Source: CAITSH01 sp945892985 (GTDB taxonomy: Bacteria > Pseudomonadota > Gammaproteobacteria > Burkholderiales > SG8-39). From it: a stretch of 64,000 nucleotides of DNA. Every line of letters starts with the position of its first letter. The first letter of the stretch is position 1. The stretch is from contig CAMDDU010000001.1 of assembly GCA_945892985.1 (NCBI GenBank), positions 62,001 through 126,000 on the forward strand, read 5' to 3'. The notes beneath the pieces are model-generated. The model had not been told where the DNA came from. It searched no databases and saw nothing but the letters and a program-made list of their open reading frames with translations. Position numbers and translations under genes: made by a program. This document shows positions 8,829 to 17,451 of the stretch, one piece after another.

Positions 8829-9779
8829 ATGAAACTACTGCTCGCCATCGCCATGTTGGCCCTCTCAACGCAAGTCACCGCGGCCTTTCCTGAAAAGCCC
8901 GTCAAGATCATCATCGGCTTTCCCGCCGGTGGCCCCCTCGACACGCATGCACGCGTGCTTGCGGATCAGCTCACCAAAATTCTCGGCCAACCAGTAGTCA
9001 TAGACTACAAACCAGGTGCAGGTGGCACCATAGGCGCGGATTTCGTTTCCAAATCCGCGCCCGATGGCTACACGCTTTTGATGGCCAACACCGGCACCAT
9101 GGTCATCAACCCCTTCATCTACAAAAACAGCTATGAAACATTGCGCGACTTCACGCCCGTCGCGCGCACAGCGCAACAGCCGCTGGCGCTGGTGGTGAGT
9201 CCTGCAGTTCCGGCCAAAACTCTGGGCGAGTTCATCGCCTATGCGAAAGCCAATCCGGGCAAGCTTAACTACGGCTCGGCCGGAACGGGGGGCATCTCCC
9301 ATCTGGTGCCCGAGATGCTGCAGACGGCGACCGGCATGCAAATCGTGCACGTACCGTACAAGGGTAGCGCACCGGCCTTCACCGACCTCTTGGCCGGACA
9401 GGTCCAATTCATCGCCGAGTCGATCCCGCAGGTCGCGCAGTATGTAAAAATTGGCAAGGTGCGCGCACTCGCCATGACCGGCAGCGAGCGTAACGCAGCG
9501 ATACCTGATGTGCCGACCATGAAGGAAGCCGGCGTAAAGGACTTCGAGGTGGTCGGTTTTTACGGTGTACTGGCGCCGCCAAAAATGCCAGCTGATGTGA
9601 CGGCAATCCTGACCCAGGCTTTCCAGAAAGCGCTCGCCTCGGAGGAAGTGCGAACGCGCATGATTTCACAGGGGGCCGACCCGGCGTATTTAGACGCGGC
9701 CTCGTTCAGCACCTATCTGAAGACCGAGCTGGGTCGCTGGGGTGCTGCAGTCAAAAAAGCCGGTGTAAAGCTGGATTAA
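8829..9779 (+). CDS. Bug-family tripartite tricarboxylate transporter binding protein
   Basis: A second Bug/TctC periplasmic binding protein, about 316 residues. The chosen ATG at 8829 has AAGGGAAG eight bases upstream and opens a clean signal peptide MKLLLAIAMLALSTQVTAA. Earlier in-frame starts add an Arg/Cys-rich stretch that is not protein-like. Family motifs are FPEKPVKIIIGFPAGGPLD, VVIDYKPGAGGTIGADFVSKSAPDGYTL and HVPYKGSAPAFTDLLAGQV. No membrane partners are nearby. The ligand is unknown; the family mostly binds carboxylates. A terminator follows at 9822. Confidence 0.9.
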   Translation: MKLLLAIAMLALSTQVTAAFPEKPVKIIIGFPAGGPLDTHARVLADQLTKILGQPVVIDYKPGAGGTIGADFVSKSAPDGYTLLMANTGTMVINPFIYKNSYETLRDFTPVARTAQQPLALVVSPAVPAKTLGEFIAYAKANPGKLNYGSAGTGGISHLVPEMLQTATGMQIVHVPYKGSAPAFTDLLAGQVQFIAESIPQVAQYVKIGKVRALAMTGSERNAAIPDVPTMKEAGVKDFEVVGFYGVLAPPKMPADVTAILTQAFQKALASEEVRTRMISQGADPAYLDAASFSTYLKTELGRWGAAVKKAGVKLD

Positions 9780-9821
9780 TGCGCGCATGACGCGCACCGG
9801 GTCGCCCTGCCCGGCTAAGGC

Positions 9822-9857
9822 AATAAAAAAACGGGGTAAAAAGCCCCGTTTTTTATT
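9822..9857. terminator. Bidirectional intrinsic terminator
   Basis: A6-CGGGG pairs with CCCCG-T6 around a 7-nt A-rich loop. It lies between convergent genes ending at 9779 and 9907 and can serve both. Confidence 0.85.
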
Positions 9858-9906
9858 GCATCACCTGAAAAACGCCGTCTGGCGCAATGGGTTTCCAGGC
9901 TGCTAT

Positions 9907-10506
9907 TCAGACAGGTAGTGCGGAATTTTTTCCGTCGAGCCAGTCTTGCCCGCGCTTGTACAGCGCTTGAACGATATCGCCTTTCAGGCCAGGCATGTCG
10001 GACTTAACCTTGAATCCGAGTCGCGTCTGCAAGTAGGCAAGATTGCGATAACCGATAGGAAAGCTCTCAAGCAAGGCCTTATCGAGCGATACCTTATCCG
10101 ACGGATGAACCGGCTTCATATGATCACGTTCGTAAATCGGCTGTCGCCGCACGATGCCCCACTGGCCCTCGCGCTTCTCAAAAAAATCGTAGAACCGTCC
10201 GGTGCACACCACCTCGATTTCCACCCCCTCCACTGGACCGCGCTGGGTGATCGTCATTTTGGTCTGCGCAATGGCACGGTCGCCGGCGAGGTCAACGGTC
10301 ACACCGCCCAGAAAATGCAGGATGATGTTTCCAGCCTCAAAACCCTTGATGCTATGACCAATAAATTCTTCGGCGGGCCCCTGAAACCAAGTAGCGCTCA
10401 TCCAGCCTTCCTTGTGCCAAACCGTGCGAAAGCGGTCCCAAAACCCGGCATCGCGCCACAACGCCCAATTGTTGACAACTTCGGCAATGGCGAGTCTTTC
10501 CTGCAT
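9907..10506 (-). CDS. SnoaL-like / NTF2-fold protein
   Basis: About 199 residues with a cone-shaped SnoaL/NTF2-like fold. The opening RLAIAEVVNNWALWRDAGFWDRF and the ATWFQGPAEEFIG and RFYDFFEKREGQWGIVRRQ stretches are typical of SnoaL-4 proteins, which include ring-hydroxylase small subunits, dehydratases and isomerases without a cofactor. The start is uncertain. ATG 10506 lacks a good ribosome-binding site, while an in-frame TTG at 10518 has AGGA eight bases upstream. Longer readings back to 10698 have a proline/arginine-rich extension that looks non-coding. The role is unknown. Confidence 0.8.
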   Translation of the reverse strand: MQERLAIAEVVNNWALWRDAGFWDRFRTVWHKEGWMSATWFQGPAEEFIGHSIKGFEAGNIILHFLGGVTVDLAGDRAIAQTKMTITQRGPVEGVEIEVVCTGRFYDFFEKREGQWGIVRRQPIYERDHMKPVHPSDKVSLDKALLESFPIGYRNLAYLQTRLGFKVKSDMPGLKGDIVQALYKRGQDWLDGKNSALPV

Positions 10507-10612
10507 CAGCAATTCCAATTTAAATTTCCTGTTAATCCGGTTAAGCACGCTGCGACCTAGCGGTCGCAAGGACATTATTCTACAAAACGACCACACCGTA
10601 GCCGACACATCA

Positions 10613-10834
10613 TCATGTGCGTCCCGCCGGCGCCAGCCAGGCCTGACCGGATCGCGGGGTGCGGGGTGCGGGGTGCGGGCGCCAATCCCAGTCGCCATCC
10701 TTTTTTGTTCGCACCATCCACAAGGCGAGCAACAAAGATGCCGCCATCACCACTACGAAAAAAACCCAGGATCGGGCGAATCCGCGCGCATCCGTCACTT
10801 GTTGCGGATCAATCAAATCAGCCTTCAAAAACAT
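10613..10834 (-). CDS. Possible small single-span membrane protein
   Basis: A 73-residue frame with a convincing membrane segment (WVFFVVVMAASLLLALWMV, about 23-41) followed by a charged RTKKDGDWDW tail. No Shine-Dalgarno is evident. The last 20 codons run through a G/C repeat (10654-10679) and look like low-complexity read-through, so the natural protein may be shorter or the frame may be chance. I do not recognise a family. It lies between the UbiX and SnoaL genes on the same strand. Confidence 0.35.
   Translation of the reverse strand: MFLKADLIDPQQVTDARGFARSWVFFVVVMAASLLLALWMVRTKKDGDWDWRPHPAPRTPRSGQAWLAPAGRT
10654..10679 (+). repeat. GCGGGGT tandem repeat with G-quadruplex pattern
   Basis: The 7-mer GCGGGGT repeats three times head to tail, then GCGGG follows. 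This gives four G-runs of 4, 4, 4 and 3 with TGC loops of three bases each on the plus strand, which is an ideal G-quadruplex pattern. Confidence 0.75.
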
Positions 10835-10933
10835 GCCGTTTATGGCACCACAAAAGCAAACGCCGCCGCCGCTTACATGGTCATGGGGGCGGACAAAACA
10901 GATCCCTGATTAAAGTGTGCAAGCTTTGTCAAC

Positions 10934-11542
10934 TCAGGCCTCGCGTTCCGTCGCAGCCAAGCCAGTCCAGCGTTTGGCCTTGTCGTTTTGAAAGCCGAAA
11001 AGATCAAGCACGCGCGCGACGGTGTGATTGACAATATCGTCCACTGTTTTCGGTCGGTTATAGAAGGCGGGCATAGGCGGCAGGACAATGGCGCCGATTT
11101 CCGTGACCGCTGTCAGGGTGCGCAGATGCCCCAGGTGCAACGGCGTTTCGCGCACCATCAACACCAGTCGACGCCGTTCCTTGAGCACCACGTCTGCGGC
11201 ACGCGTCAACAGCCCTGAGGTGACGCCGGAGGCAATTTCGGACACGCTGCGAATGGCGCAAGGGGCGACGACCATGCCATCAGTGATAAAGGAACCGCTC
11301 GAGATCGCCGCGCCGATATTGTTCTGCGGGTACCAGACATCGGCCAGCGCGCGCACATCCTTGATTTTCAGATCGGTTTCAGCCGTGATGGTTACCTCGG
11401 CCGACTTGGACATGACCAAGTGCGTCTCAACGCCAATTTCCCGCAGGTTCTGCAGCAGGCGGATGCCGTAAATCGCGCCGGAGGCGCCCGAAATACCAAC
11501 GATGATGCGGCGTGGTTTGGCTGGGGAATTTTTCATGGACAT
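10934..11542 (-). CDS. ubiX: UbiX-family flavin prenyltransferase
   Basis: 202 residues of the UbiX/Pad1 family, which makes prenylated FMN for UbiD-type decarboxylases. Visible marks are the FMN-binding GISGASGA at 16-23, SSGSFITDGMVVAPC, the RRRLVLMVRETPLHLGHLRTL segment and PPMPAFYNRPKTVDDIVNH near the end. The length is normal. No UbiD partner lies in the window, so it probably serves ubiquinone synthesis or a UbiD enzyme elsewhere. The gene lies downstream of the ankyrin gene on the same strand. Two in-frame ATGs, three codons apart, are possible starts, and neither has a strong ribosome-binding site. Confidence 0.9.
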   Translation of the reverse strand: MSMKNSPAKPRRIIVGISGASGAIYGIRLLQNLREIGVETHLVMSKSAEVTITAETDLKIKDVRALADVWYPQNNIGAAISSGSFITDGMVVAPCAIRSVSEIASGVTSGLLTRAADVVLKERRRLVLMVRETPLHLGHLRTLTAVTEIGAIVLPPMPAFYNRPKTVDDIVNHTVARVLDLFGFQNDKAKRWTGLAATEREA

Positions 11543-11622
11543 AAGCTTAACAGGGTGCGGATCCGGCGTAATGTTTTTGCTTCAGTCACGTGTTTGCAAG
11601 GACACTCCGGACGGCGGTATGC

Positions 11623-12297
11623 CTAGCGACCACCAGCACTGATCAGGATCGCGGCTATTTCGCGAAACTCCCGTTGCAGTGCATGCTGCAAGGCGCTTAG
11701 ACCGGCATGATCGCGGATGCTCAGATCCGCGCCAGCCTTGACGAGAAACCGCACAGTGTCTGCGTGTCGCCTCCCCCCGTCGCCCATGACAATGGTTTCG
11801 ATTAGCGCGGTCCTGCCGGCGCGCGTAACCTGATTTAGTTCCGCACCACCGCGCAACAATTCCAGAGTTACCGCGCCGTGCCCGTGCCGGGCCGCACGGA
11901 TAAGTGCGCTGGCGTTGCCACCGTCACGGCTGTCCAGGTTGGCGCCGCGCCGCAGGGCCAGTTTGACCAAATCAATATTGGCATTGGAAACTGCAATCAA
12001 GAATGCACTTTGTCCCGAACTGTCCTGACGATTGACGTCGGCACCAGCTTCTATCAGAGCACGCGCAGCCTCCGTCTGATTGCGGTAGGCCGCTGCAATC
12101 AGCGCCGTTGCGCCACTCGGTTCAGTTGCATCGGGACGGACGCCTTCTTGCAGCAGCCGCCCGATCAAGGGTATATCACCTTTCCCCGCGGCCTCGCGCA
12201 GCAGCACTTCTGCCGCAAACGACTGCGCATTAGCCGGCCGGACGGTGCACCAAGCAAGGAACGAAAAAAAACAAATTAAAAGGATCGTCCGTCGCAT
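11623..12297 (-). CDS. Secreted ankyrin-repeat protein
   Basis: 224 residues. An N-terminal signal peptide (RRTILLICFFSFLAWCTVRPANAQ) is followed by about five to six ankyrin repeats, for example GATALIAAAYRNQTEAARALIEAGADVN, then SGQSAFLIAVSNANIDLVKLALRRGANLD. It is probably a periplasmic protein-binding scaffold. The gene starts 14 bases after hyuB and may be co-transcribed, although the link to the catabolic genes is not clear. The partner is unknown. Confidence 0.88.
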   Translation of the reverse strand: MRRTILLICFFSFLAWCTVRPANAQSFAAEVLLREAAGKGDIPLIGRLLQEGVRPDATEPSGATALIAAAYRNQTEAARALIEAGADVNRQDSSGQSAFLIAVSNANIDLVKLALRRGANLDSRDGGNASALIRAARHGHGAVTLELLRGGAELNQVTRAGRTALIETIVMGDGGRRHADTVRFLVKAGADLSIRDHAGLSALQHALQREFREIAAILISAGGR

Positions 12298-12311
12298 TCG
12301 CCTATGCCTTT

Positions 12312-14057
12312 TCAGACGACCGCGCGCCGCCGTGCCGTCTGTGGCTCGTCGACCGAACCATCGGCCGCGATACTCACACCAAAAAACTGCTGCGCCTGTT
12401 GCAGCGTGTAATAGCCGCGACTGACGTCATTGGCCACCGCCTGTGGATCACGCGCGAACGGCCGCCCGAATCCGCCGCCACCCGGTGTGGACACCTCAAT
12501 CCGGTCTCCAGCACTAATGCTGATGTCCTGGTCCTTGGATGTATGCGGCGGGTGATAGGTTTTGCCTCCCTGCAACACCGCCACCGTATTCAGGCCTCCG
12601 TCGCCGCCGCCCTGTGCGCCCAACGGGCCGGAGCGGCCGTGGTCCATCACCATGGAGGCGCGTGCCTCGCCGCGACGCAGCTTGATCTTGTAATTCACGC
12701 CAAACCCACCGCGGTGTTCGCCCGGGCCACCTGAACCTTCATGCAGCGAAAACTCCTCGAACAACACCGGGTAGTATTGCTCCATGACTTCTATGGGCGT
12801 GGTCTTGGATATCCCAATGGTCGAGCAGCCGTTGGAAATGCCGTCGCCTATCGGCGATCCACCATAGCCACCGCCAGAAATGACATACATCACATAAGAA
12901 CGCTGTCGCTTCGGGTCGTAACCACCGATGGAGAGATTACCCGATGTTCCGGCCGGTGCCGCGAACATGCGTTCGGGCATGGCTTTGACCAGTGCGGCAA
13001 ACACCGCCTCGGCGATGCGCTGGCTCACTTCGGCGGCACAACCCGATACCGGACGTGGATAGCGTGCATACAGGAAAGTGTTTTCCGGCTCGACGATATC
13101 CAGTGGCTCAAAGGTGCCGGCGTTGATGGGCACGTCCGGAAAAATATGCTTGATCGCAAGATAAATCGAACTTTTTGTTGTGGCGATGACACTGTTCATC
13201 GGCCCACGGCAAGGCGGCGAGGAACCGCTCATGTCGAAATGCAGCCCGTCGCCTTTTTTTGTGATGGTCATGACAATCTTCAGCGGCGCATCGACAACGC
13301 CATCGGTATCGACAAAAGCCTCGCCGGTGTAGGTTCCATCCGGGATCGTTGCAATACACGCACGCATTTGCTGCGAGGCCCGCGTCTTGAGTTCCGCGAT
13401 CGCATCATCCACAAGATCAGCGCCATACCGGTCGAGCATTTCAGCCAGGCGCTTTTCGCCTATGGCAAGCGCCGCGGCCTGCGCCTTGATGTCGCCGATG
13501 CGCTGGTCGGCGACGCGGATGTTCGACTGTATGATCGCAAGAATTTCCTGGTCAAGTTGGCCCTGCTTGAACAGCTTGACGGGCGGCAGGCGCAGGCCTT
13601 CTTGCTCGACCTCGGTGGCGTTGGCGGAAAAACCGCCCGGTACCATGCCACCGGTGTCGGGCCAGTGGCCGGTATTGGACAACCAGGCGAACAGCTTGCC
13701 TTGGTAAAAAAACGGTTTGACGAATTTCACGTCCATGAGGTGGGTGCCGCCAAGGTAAGGATCGTTGAGGATAAAAATATCCCCCTCGTGCAGCGGCGTG
13801 CCGCGCGCCTTGACCACGTCGATCACCGCCTGGGTGGAAAACTGCATGGTGCCCACAAATACCGGCAGGCCCAGTTCCCCCTGGGCGATCAGTTCACCGT
13901 TGTCGCGATGATAAATGCCGTCCGATCGGTCCATCGCCTCGGATATGACCGGACTGAACGCGGCACGACAGAAAGCCAGATCCATTTCGTTGCAGACCTG
14001 CTGCAACCCGTTTTGAATGACGACAAGCGTGATTGGATCAATGACGGATCTGGCCAT
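12312..14057 (-). CDS. Hydantoinase B / oxoprolinase family protein
   Basis: About 581 residues of the HyuB family, the partner of HyuA in ATP-dependent opening of cyclic amides (N-methylhydantoin amidohydrolase, 5-oxoprolinase, acetophenone-carboxylase-like enzymes). Visible family segments are SVIDPITLVVIQNGLQQVCNEMDLAF, FILNDPYLGGTHLMDVKFVKPFF and the C-terminal STPGGGGFGRPFARDPQAV. The start at 14057 has GGAG seven bases upstream. The in-frame ATG at 14063 overlaps the preceding stop as ATGA and is the alternative. Being split from HyuA by a small gene is unusual. The substrate is inferred to be a lactam or cyclic imide. Confidence 0.92.
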   Translation of the reverse strand: MARSVIDPITLVVIQNGLQQVCNEMDLAFCRAAFSPVISEAMDRSDGIYHRDNGELIAQGELGLPVFVGTMQFSTQAVIDVVKARGTPLHEGDIFILNDPYLGGTHLMDVKFVKPFFYQGKLFAWLSNTGHWPDTGGMVPGGFSANATEVEQEGLRLPPVKLFKQGQLDQEILAIIQSNIRVADQRIGDIKAQAAALAIGEKRLAEMLDRYGADLVDDAIAELKTRASQQMRACIATIPDGTYTGEAFVDTDGVVDAPLKIVMTITKKGDGLHFDMSGSSPPCRGPMNSVIATTKSSIYLAIKHIFPDVPINAGTFEPLDIVEPENTFLYARYPRPVSGCAAEVSQRIAEAVFAALVKAMPERMFAAPAGTSGNLSIGGYDPKRQRSYVMYVISGGGYGGSPIGDGISNGCSTIGISKTTPIEVMEQYYPVLFEEFSLHEGSGGPGEHRGGFGVNYKIKLRRGEARASMVMDHGRSGPLGAQGGGDGGLNTVAVLQGGKTYHPPHTSKDQDISISAGDRIEVSTPGGGGFGRPFARDPQAVANDVSRGYYTLQQAQQFFGVSIAADGSVDEPQTARRRAVV

Positions 14058-14059
14058 GC

Positions 14060-14704
14060 TCATGCTCCGTAAGCATCGTAACAACGAAAAAACCAGTCGC
14101 TGCCGGCGGTGAGGCCGATCATGCGTTGCGACCAGGGTGTGCCGACAGCCTCCTGCCATGGCGCGCTTCGGGTGACGTCGGCCTGCGATAACTCGTAGAG
14201 CGCAATGTGGCGGGGCTTTCCTGCAGGGGAAAAAAACCGCCGCGCGCGCAGCACGCCAGGCACCTTTTCCAACATCGGGACGTGCTCTTCGTCATACCAT
14301 TTATTGAACTCAAGCTCGTGCTCAGCGGGTGTATCGCCAATCGCCACCATAAGCGCCCTGGCCTCCGGCGCCGGCAATGCGTCCCCGGGCAGCGTCTGGC
14401 TTGCCGCCCAGCGTCGAGACAGCAACGCTTTGGCAAGGCAACGCTTGCTCCAAGGCGTGAAATGTTCGCCGGCATGCGCAAGATATTCGGGGGCTGTCAG
14501 CACATCAGTGCCGGTCAGCTCGTAGGTCGCCAGATACTTGCCGCTGCCAGGCTTGGCCCTGGGATAAACCCAACGTCGCGCCGAGATGAATCCCGGTATG
14601 GCCAGGCGCTCCACGATGTGTTCGGTGTCATACCAGGCGTTGAATTCCTCCTCCATCGCCTGGGTGGGCTCGGTCATGGTCAGCAATAGTCCCAGTTGCT
14701 TCAT
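14060..14704 (-). CDS. Tandem dimeric alpha/beta-barrel protein (EthD-like)
   Basis: 214 residues made of two copies of a ferredoxin-like half. Each carries the pattern EFNxWYDxEHxxxxxxxPGxxxARR (around residues 20-44 and 131-155). This is the EthD/stress-responsive dimeric barrel signature, and the tandem copies would form one intramolecular barrel. Members act as small lyases, isomerases or accessory proteins in degradation pathways. The gene is wedged between hyuA and hyuB, overlapping hyuA by 4 bases (ATGA) and abutting hyuB. Translational coupling is therefore likely, and it may act on the product of the amidohydrolase. The function is unproven. Confidence 0.8.
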   Translation of the reverse strand: MKQLGLLLTMTEPTQAMEEEFNAWYDTEHIVERLAIPGFISARRWVYPRAKPGSGKYLATYELTGTDVLTAPEYLAHAGEHFTPWSKRCLAKALLSRRWAASQTLPGDALPAPEARALMVAIGDTPAEHELEFNKWYDEEHVPMLEKVPGVLRARRFFSPAGKPRHIALYELSQADVTRSAPWQEAVGTPWSQRMIGLTAGSDWFFRCYDAYGA

Positions 14705-16740
14705 AGCGTCACTTTCAAAATCAGGTTACCGAGTTTGTCCACGGTGACGGTATTGCCAGGTTCGACCACGATCGTGCTGTCAAGTTGCTCAACGATTGCC
14801 GGTCCGTTGAAGTTTGCCTCCACCGGAAGGTATTCGCGCCGGTACACCGGCGTGTCGACCCAGCCGCCTTGTTCGAACCACACTTGGCGACGCTCCACTT
14901 CAGCATCCTTTACCGTGTTGCGCGGCTCGCCTTTGGAGAGATCGAGCAGCGACACCGGACGTCGCTTGCCGATGACCGCCGTATGCAGGTTGACCAAAAC
15001 AGGCCGAATCTCTTTGAGTTCGACGCCAAAACGTGTCCAGTAAGCGGCCTCGAACAGCTTGTGCAATTGCTCGCGAGTGATGTCCAGTTCCGGCAGGGCG
15101 ACCGAGAGAATGTGACTCTGGCCCTGGAACTGCATGTCGGCCCGATGCAGCGTTTCGAAACCCTCCACCTGCACGCGCTCCCGCGCGACGGTGGCCTTAC
15201 CCTCGACGATCTGCCCTTCTAGAATAGTCCCTATTGTTTCGGACTCCACTTCGCCCAGCGGTTTGTTTATGGTGCGGACAAAATCGTGACGCACACTGGC
15301 GGCAACGCAGCCTAGGGCATTGGTCAGGCCTGGACGCGCCGGAATCAGCACGCGGGGGATAGATAATTCCCGCGCCAATGCCGCCGCGTGCAAGGGACCT
15401 GCACCGCCAAAGGCGAACAGCGCGAAATCGCGCGGGTCGTGCCCGCGTGCCAGGCTGACCATGCGTATGGCCCCCGCCATACGGTCGTTGGCAATGCGCA
15501 GGATGGCGGCGGCGGCCTTGTCCGGCTGCAAACCCAGCGGCTTGCCGACGTAGAGTTCAATCTGCCGCCTGACATAGTCAATCGACACCGGACTTTCCAC
15601 CGCCAGCAGTTTTTTCGGATTGAGCCGCCCCAGCACCAGGTTGGCATCGGTGATGGTCGGACGCTCGCCGCCACGCGCGTAGCAAATCGGCCCCGGTGTC
15701 GCGCCTGCGCTCTCGGGCCCGACGCGCAGCATGCCCGCCGCGTCGACATGCGCGAGCGACCCGCCACCCGCGCCTATGGTGTGCACATCGACCATGGGCA
15801 CATGGATGGGCATCGCGTATTCGAGCTCAAGCTCGGTGGAAACCTGCGGCATGCCGCCCTGAATCAGCGCCACATCGCTGGAGGTGCCGCCCATGTCATA
15901 GGTGACAACGTTGGGAAAACCGGCCTGGCTCGCCGTGTAGGCGGCGGCAATCACCCCGGATGCGGGCCCGGACATCACGGTATTGACCGCGACCTCCGCG
16001 ACGATGCTCGATGCGACCGTGCCGCCATTACCCTGCATCACCAGCAGCTCGCTGCCGAAGCCCTTGGATGCGAGTTCGTTCTGAAGCCGCTCGATGTAAC
16101 GCGACAAGACAGGCTGGATCGCCGCGTTGACCGTTGCCGTCACCCCCCGTTCGTATTCGCGGTACTCGGAAATGATGGCGTGGCCTGCGGTGACGTAAGG
16201 ATTGGGCCACAGGCTGCGCACGATTTCAGCAGCGCGTTTCTCGTGCGCGGAATTGATGTAGCTGTGCAGAAAATGGATGACCACTGATTCGGCGCCCAGG
16301 GCGATAAGCTTTTTCGCCGCCTCGGCCACTTCTGCTTCCTCTAGCGCGGTCACCACTTCGCCGTCGCAGTCCATGCGTTCGGTCACTTCAAGGCGCAGCT
16401 CGCGCGGGATCAAGGGCACGAACCTGCCGGTCAGTCCGTAGGCGGTGGGGCGTGTGCGCCTTCCCAGTTCCAGCACGTCACGAAAACCGCGCGTGGTGAT
16501 GAGTCCCACCTTGGCGATCTTGCGCTCCAGCATGGCGTTGGTCGTGGTGGTGGTGCCATGCACGATGGCCGACAGCTCGGCCAGGGTGGCGCCGGTCTGC
16601 TCCAGCGCGGCCATTACGCCGAAGGCCTGGTTGTCCGCCGTGGTCGGTACCTTGGCCAGGCGCACTTCGCCGGTGACTTCGTCAATGAGGATGAGGTCGG
16701 TAAAGGTGCCACCCACATCAATACCCGCTATTTTTGCCAT
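14701..16740 (-). CDS. Hydantoinase A / oxoprolinase family protein
   Basis: 679 residues of the HyuA family, which carries the ASKHA nucleotide-binding fold and works with HyuB. IAGIDVGGTFTDLILID at the N-terminus is the phosphate-binding strand. IVHGTTTTTNAML, VTYDMGGTSSDVALIQGG and TIGAGGGSLAHVDAAGMLRVGP are further conserved stretches. The pair hydrolyses or carboxylates cyclic amides or ketones at the cost of ATP. The gene begins 9 bases after livF and ends in an ATGA overlap with the dimeric-barrel gene, so it belongs to the same transcript as the transporter. Confidence 0.93.
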   Translation of the reverse strand: MAKIAGIDVGGTFTDLILIDEVTGEVRLAKVPTTADNQAFGVMAALEQTGATLAELSAIVHGTTTTTNAMLERKIAKVGLITTRGFRDVLELGRRTRPTAYGLTGRFVPLIPRELRLEVTERMDCDGEVVTALEEAEVAEAAKKLIALGAESVVIHFLHSYINSAHEKRAAEIVRSLWPNPYVTAGHAIISEYREYERGVTATVNAAIQPVLSRYIERLQNELASKGFGSELLVMQGNGGTVASSIVAEVAVNTVMSGPASGVIAAAYTASQAGFPNVVTYDMGGTSSDVALIQGGMPQVSTELELEYAMPIHVPMVDVHTIGAGGGSLAHVDAAGMLRVGPESAGATPGPICYARGGERPTITDANLVLGRLNPKKLLAVESPVSIDYVRRQIELYVGKPLGLQPDKAAAAILRIANDRMAGAIRMVSLARGHDPRDFALFAFGGAGPLHAAALARELSIPRVLIPARPGLTNALGCVAASVRHDFVRTINKPLGEVESETIGTILEGQIVEGKATVARERVQVEGFETLHRADMQFQGQSHILSVALPELDITREQLHKLFEAAYWTRFGVELKEIRPVLVNLHTAVIGKRRPVSLLDLSKGEPRNTVKDAEVERRQVWFEQGGWVDTPVYRREYLPVEANFNGPAIVEQLDSTIVVEPGNTVTVDKLGNLILKVTL

Positions 16741-16749
16741 GATTCGTCT

Positions 16750-17451
16750 TTACAGTGCGAGGTAGGTGGCGCGCACCTCCTCGTTGGCGTTGAGTTCGGC
16801 AATAGTGCCGGAAAAACGAATGCGGCCTTTTTCTATGATGTAGGCGCGGTCGGACACCTCAGTGGCGAAATGCAGGTTTTGCTCCGACAGCAGCACCGAC
16901 ACGCCTTCACGCTTGAGTTCGCCTATGGCGGCGGCCATCTGGTCGACGATCACCGGCGCAAGCCCCTCAGAGGGTTCGTCCAGCAGTATGCACAGCGGGT
17001 TGCCCATCAAGGTGCGCGCAATGGTCAGCATTTGCTGCTCCCCCCCCGACATGCGGCCGCCGGGACGGTCTTTCATTTCACCGAGATTGGGAAACAGGCG
17101 GAACAGCTTTTGCGCGGTCCACTCGGGCACACCGGCACGCTTGGGCTGGCGGCCGACCTCGAGGTTCTCCATCACCGTGAGGTCGGTGAAAATGCGCCGG
17201 TCCTCGGGCACATAGCCCAGGCCCGTCTTGGCGATCTGGAAGGGCGCGAGGCCACCTATCGATTGGCCCATGAAGCTGACCGTGCCGGAACGCGCCGGTG
17301 CCAGCCCCATGATGGATTTCATCGTCGTCGATTTGCCCGCGCCATTGCGCCCGAGCAACACCACCACTTCGCCGCGCCCGACTTCAAGTCCGACGTCGGA
17401 CAGGATGTGCGCCTGGCCGTAATAGGTATTGAGTCCGGCGGCCTTGAGCAT
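16750..17451 (-). CDS. livF: Branched-chain-type ABC transporter ATP-binding protein LivF
   Basis: 233 residues with Walker A GRNGAGKST, Q-loop, signature MSGGEQQ and Walker B ILLDEPSEGLAP. It is the LivF half of a branched-chain amino acid/amide type importer. It overlaps the livG stop by one base (livG ends at 17451) and is followed by hyuA. A run of eight G's lies in the signature codons (17040-17047), a possible slippage site. The frame is intact. The substrate is probably the pathway's heterocycle or an amide rather than leucine, judged from context. Confidence 0.93.
   Translation of the reverse strand: MLKAAGLNTYYGQAHILSDVGLEVGRGEVVVLLGRNGAGKSTTMKSIMGLAPARSGTVSFMGQSIGGLAPFQIAKTGLGYVPEDRRIFTDLTVMENLEVGRQPKRAGVPEWTAQKLFRLFPNLGEMKDRPGGRMSGGEQQMLTIARTLMGNPLCILLDEPSEGLAPVIVDQMAAAIGELKREGVSVLLSEQNLHFATEVSDRAYIIEKGRIRFSGTIAELNANEEVRATYLAL

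Noticed and set aside
10934..11542. UbiX as part of a ring-decarboxylating system of the heterocycle cluster
   Set aside because: No UbiD-type decarboxylase is in the window, and UbiX is a housekeeping ubiquinone-pathway enzyme; the link is not supported.
17040..17047. G8 tract in livF as a possible frameshift
   Set aside because: The livF frame continues intact through the signature motif and to the normal C-terminus.
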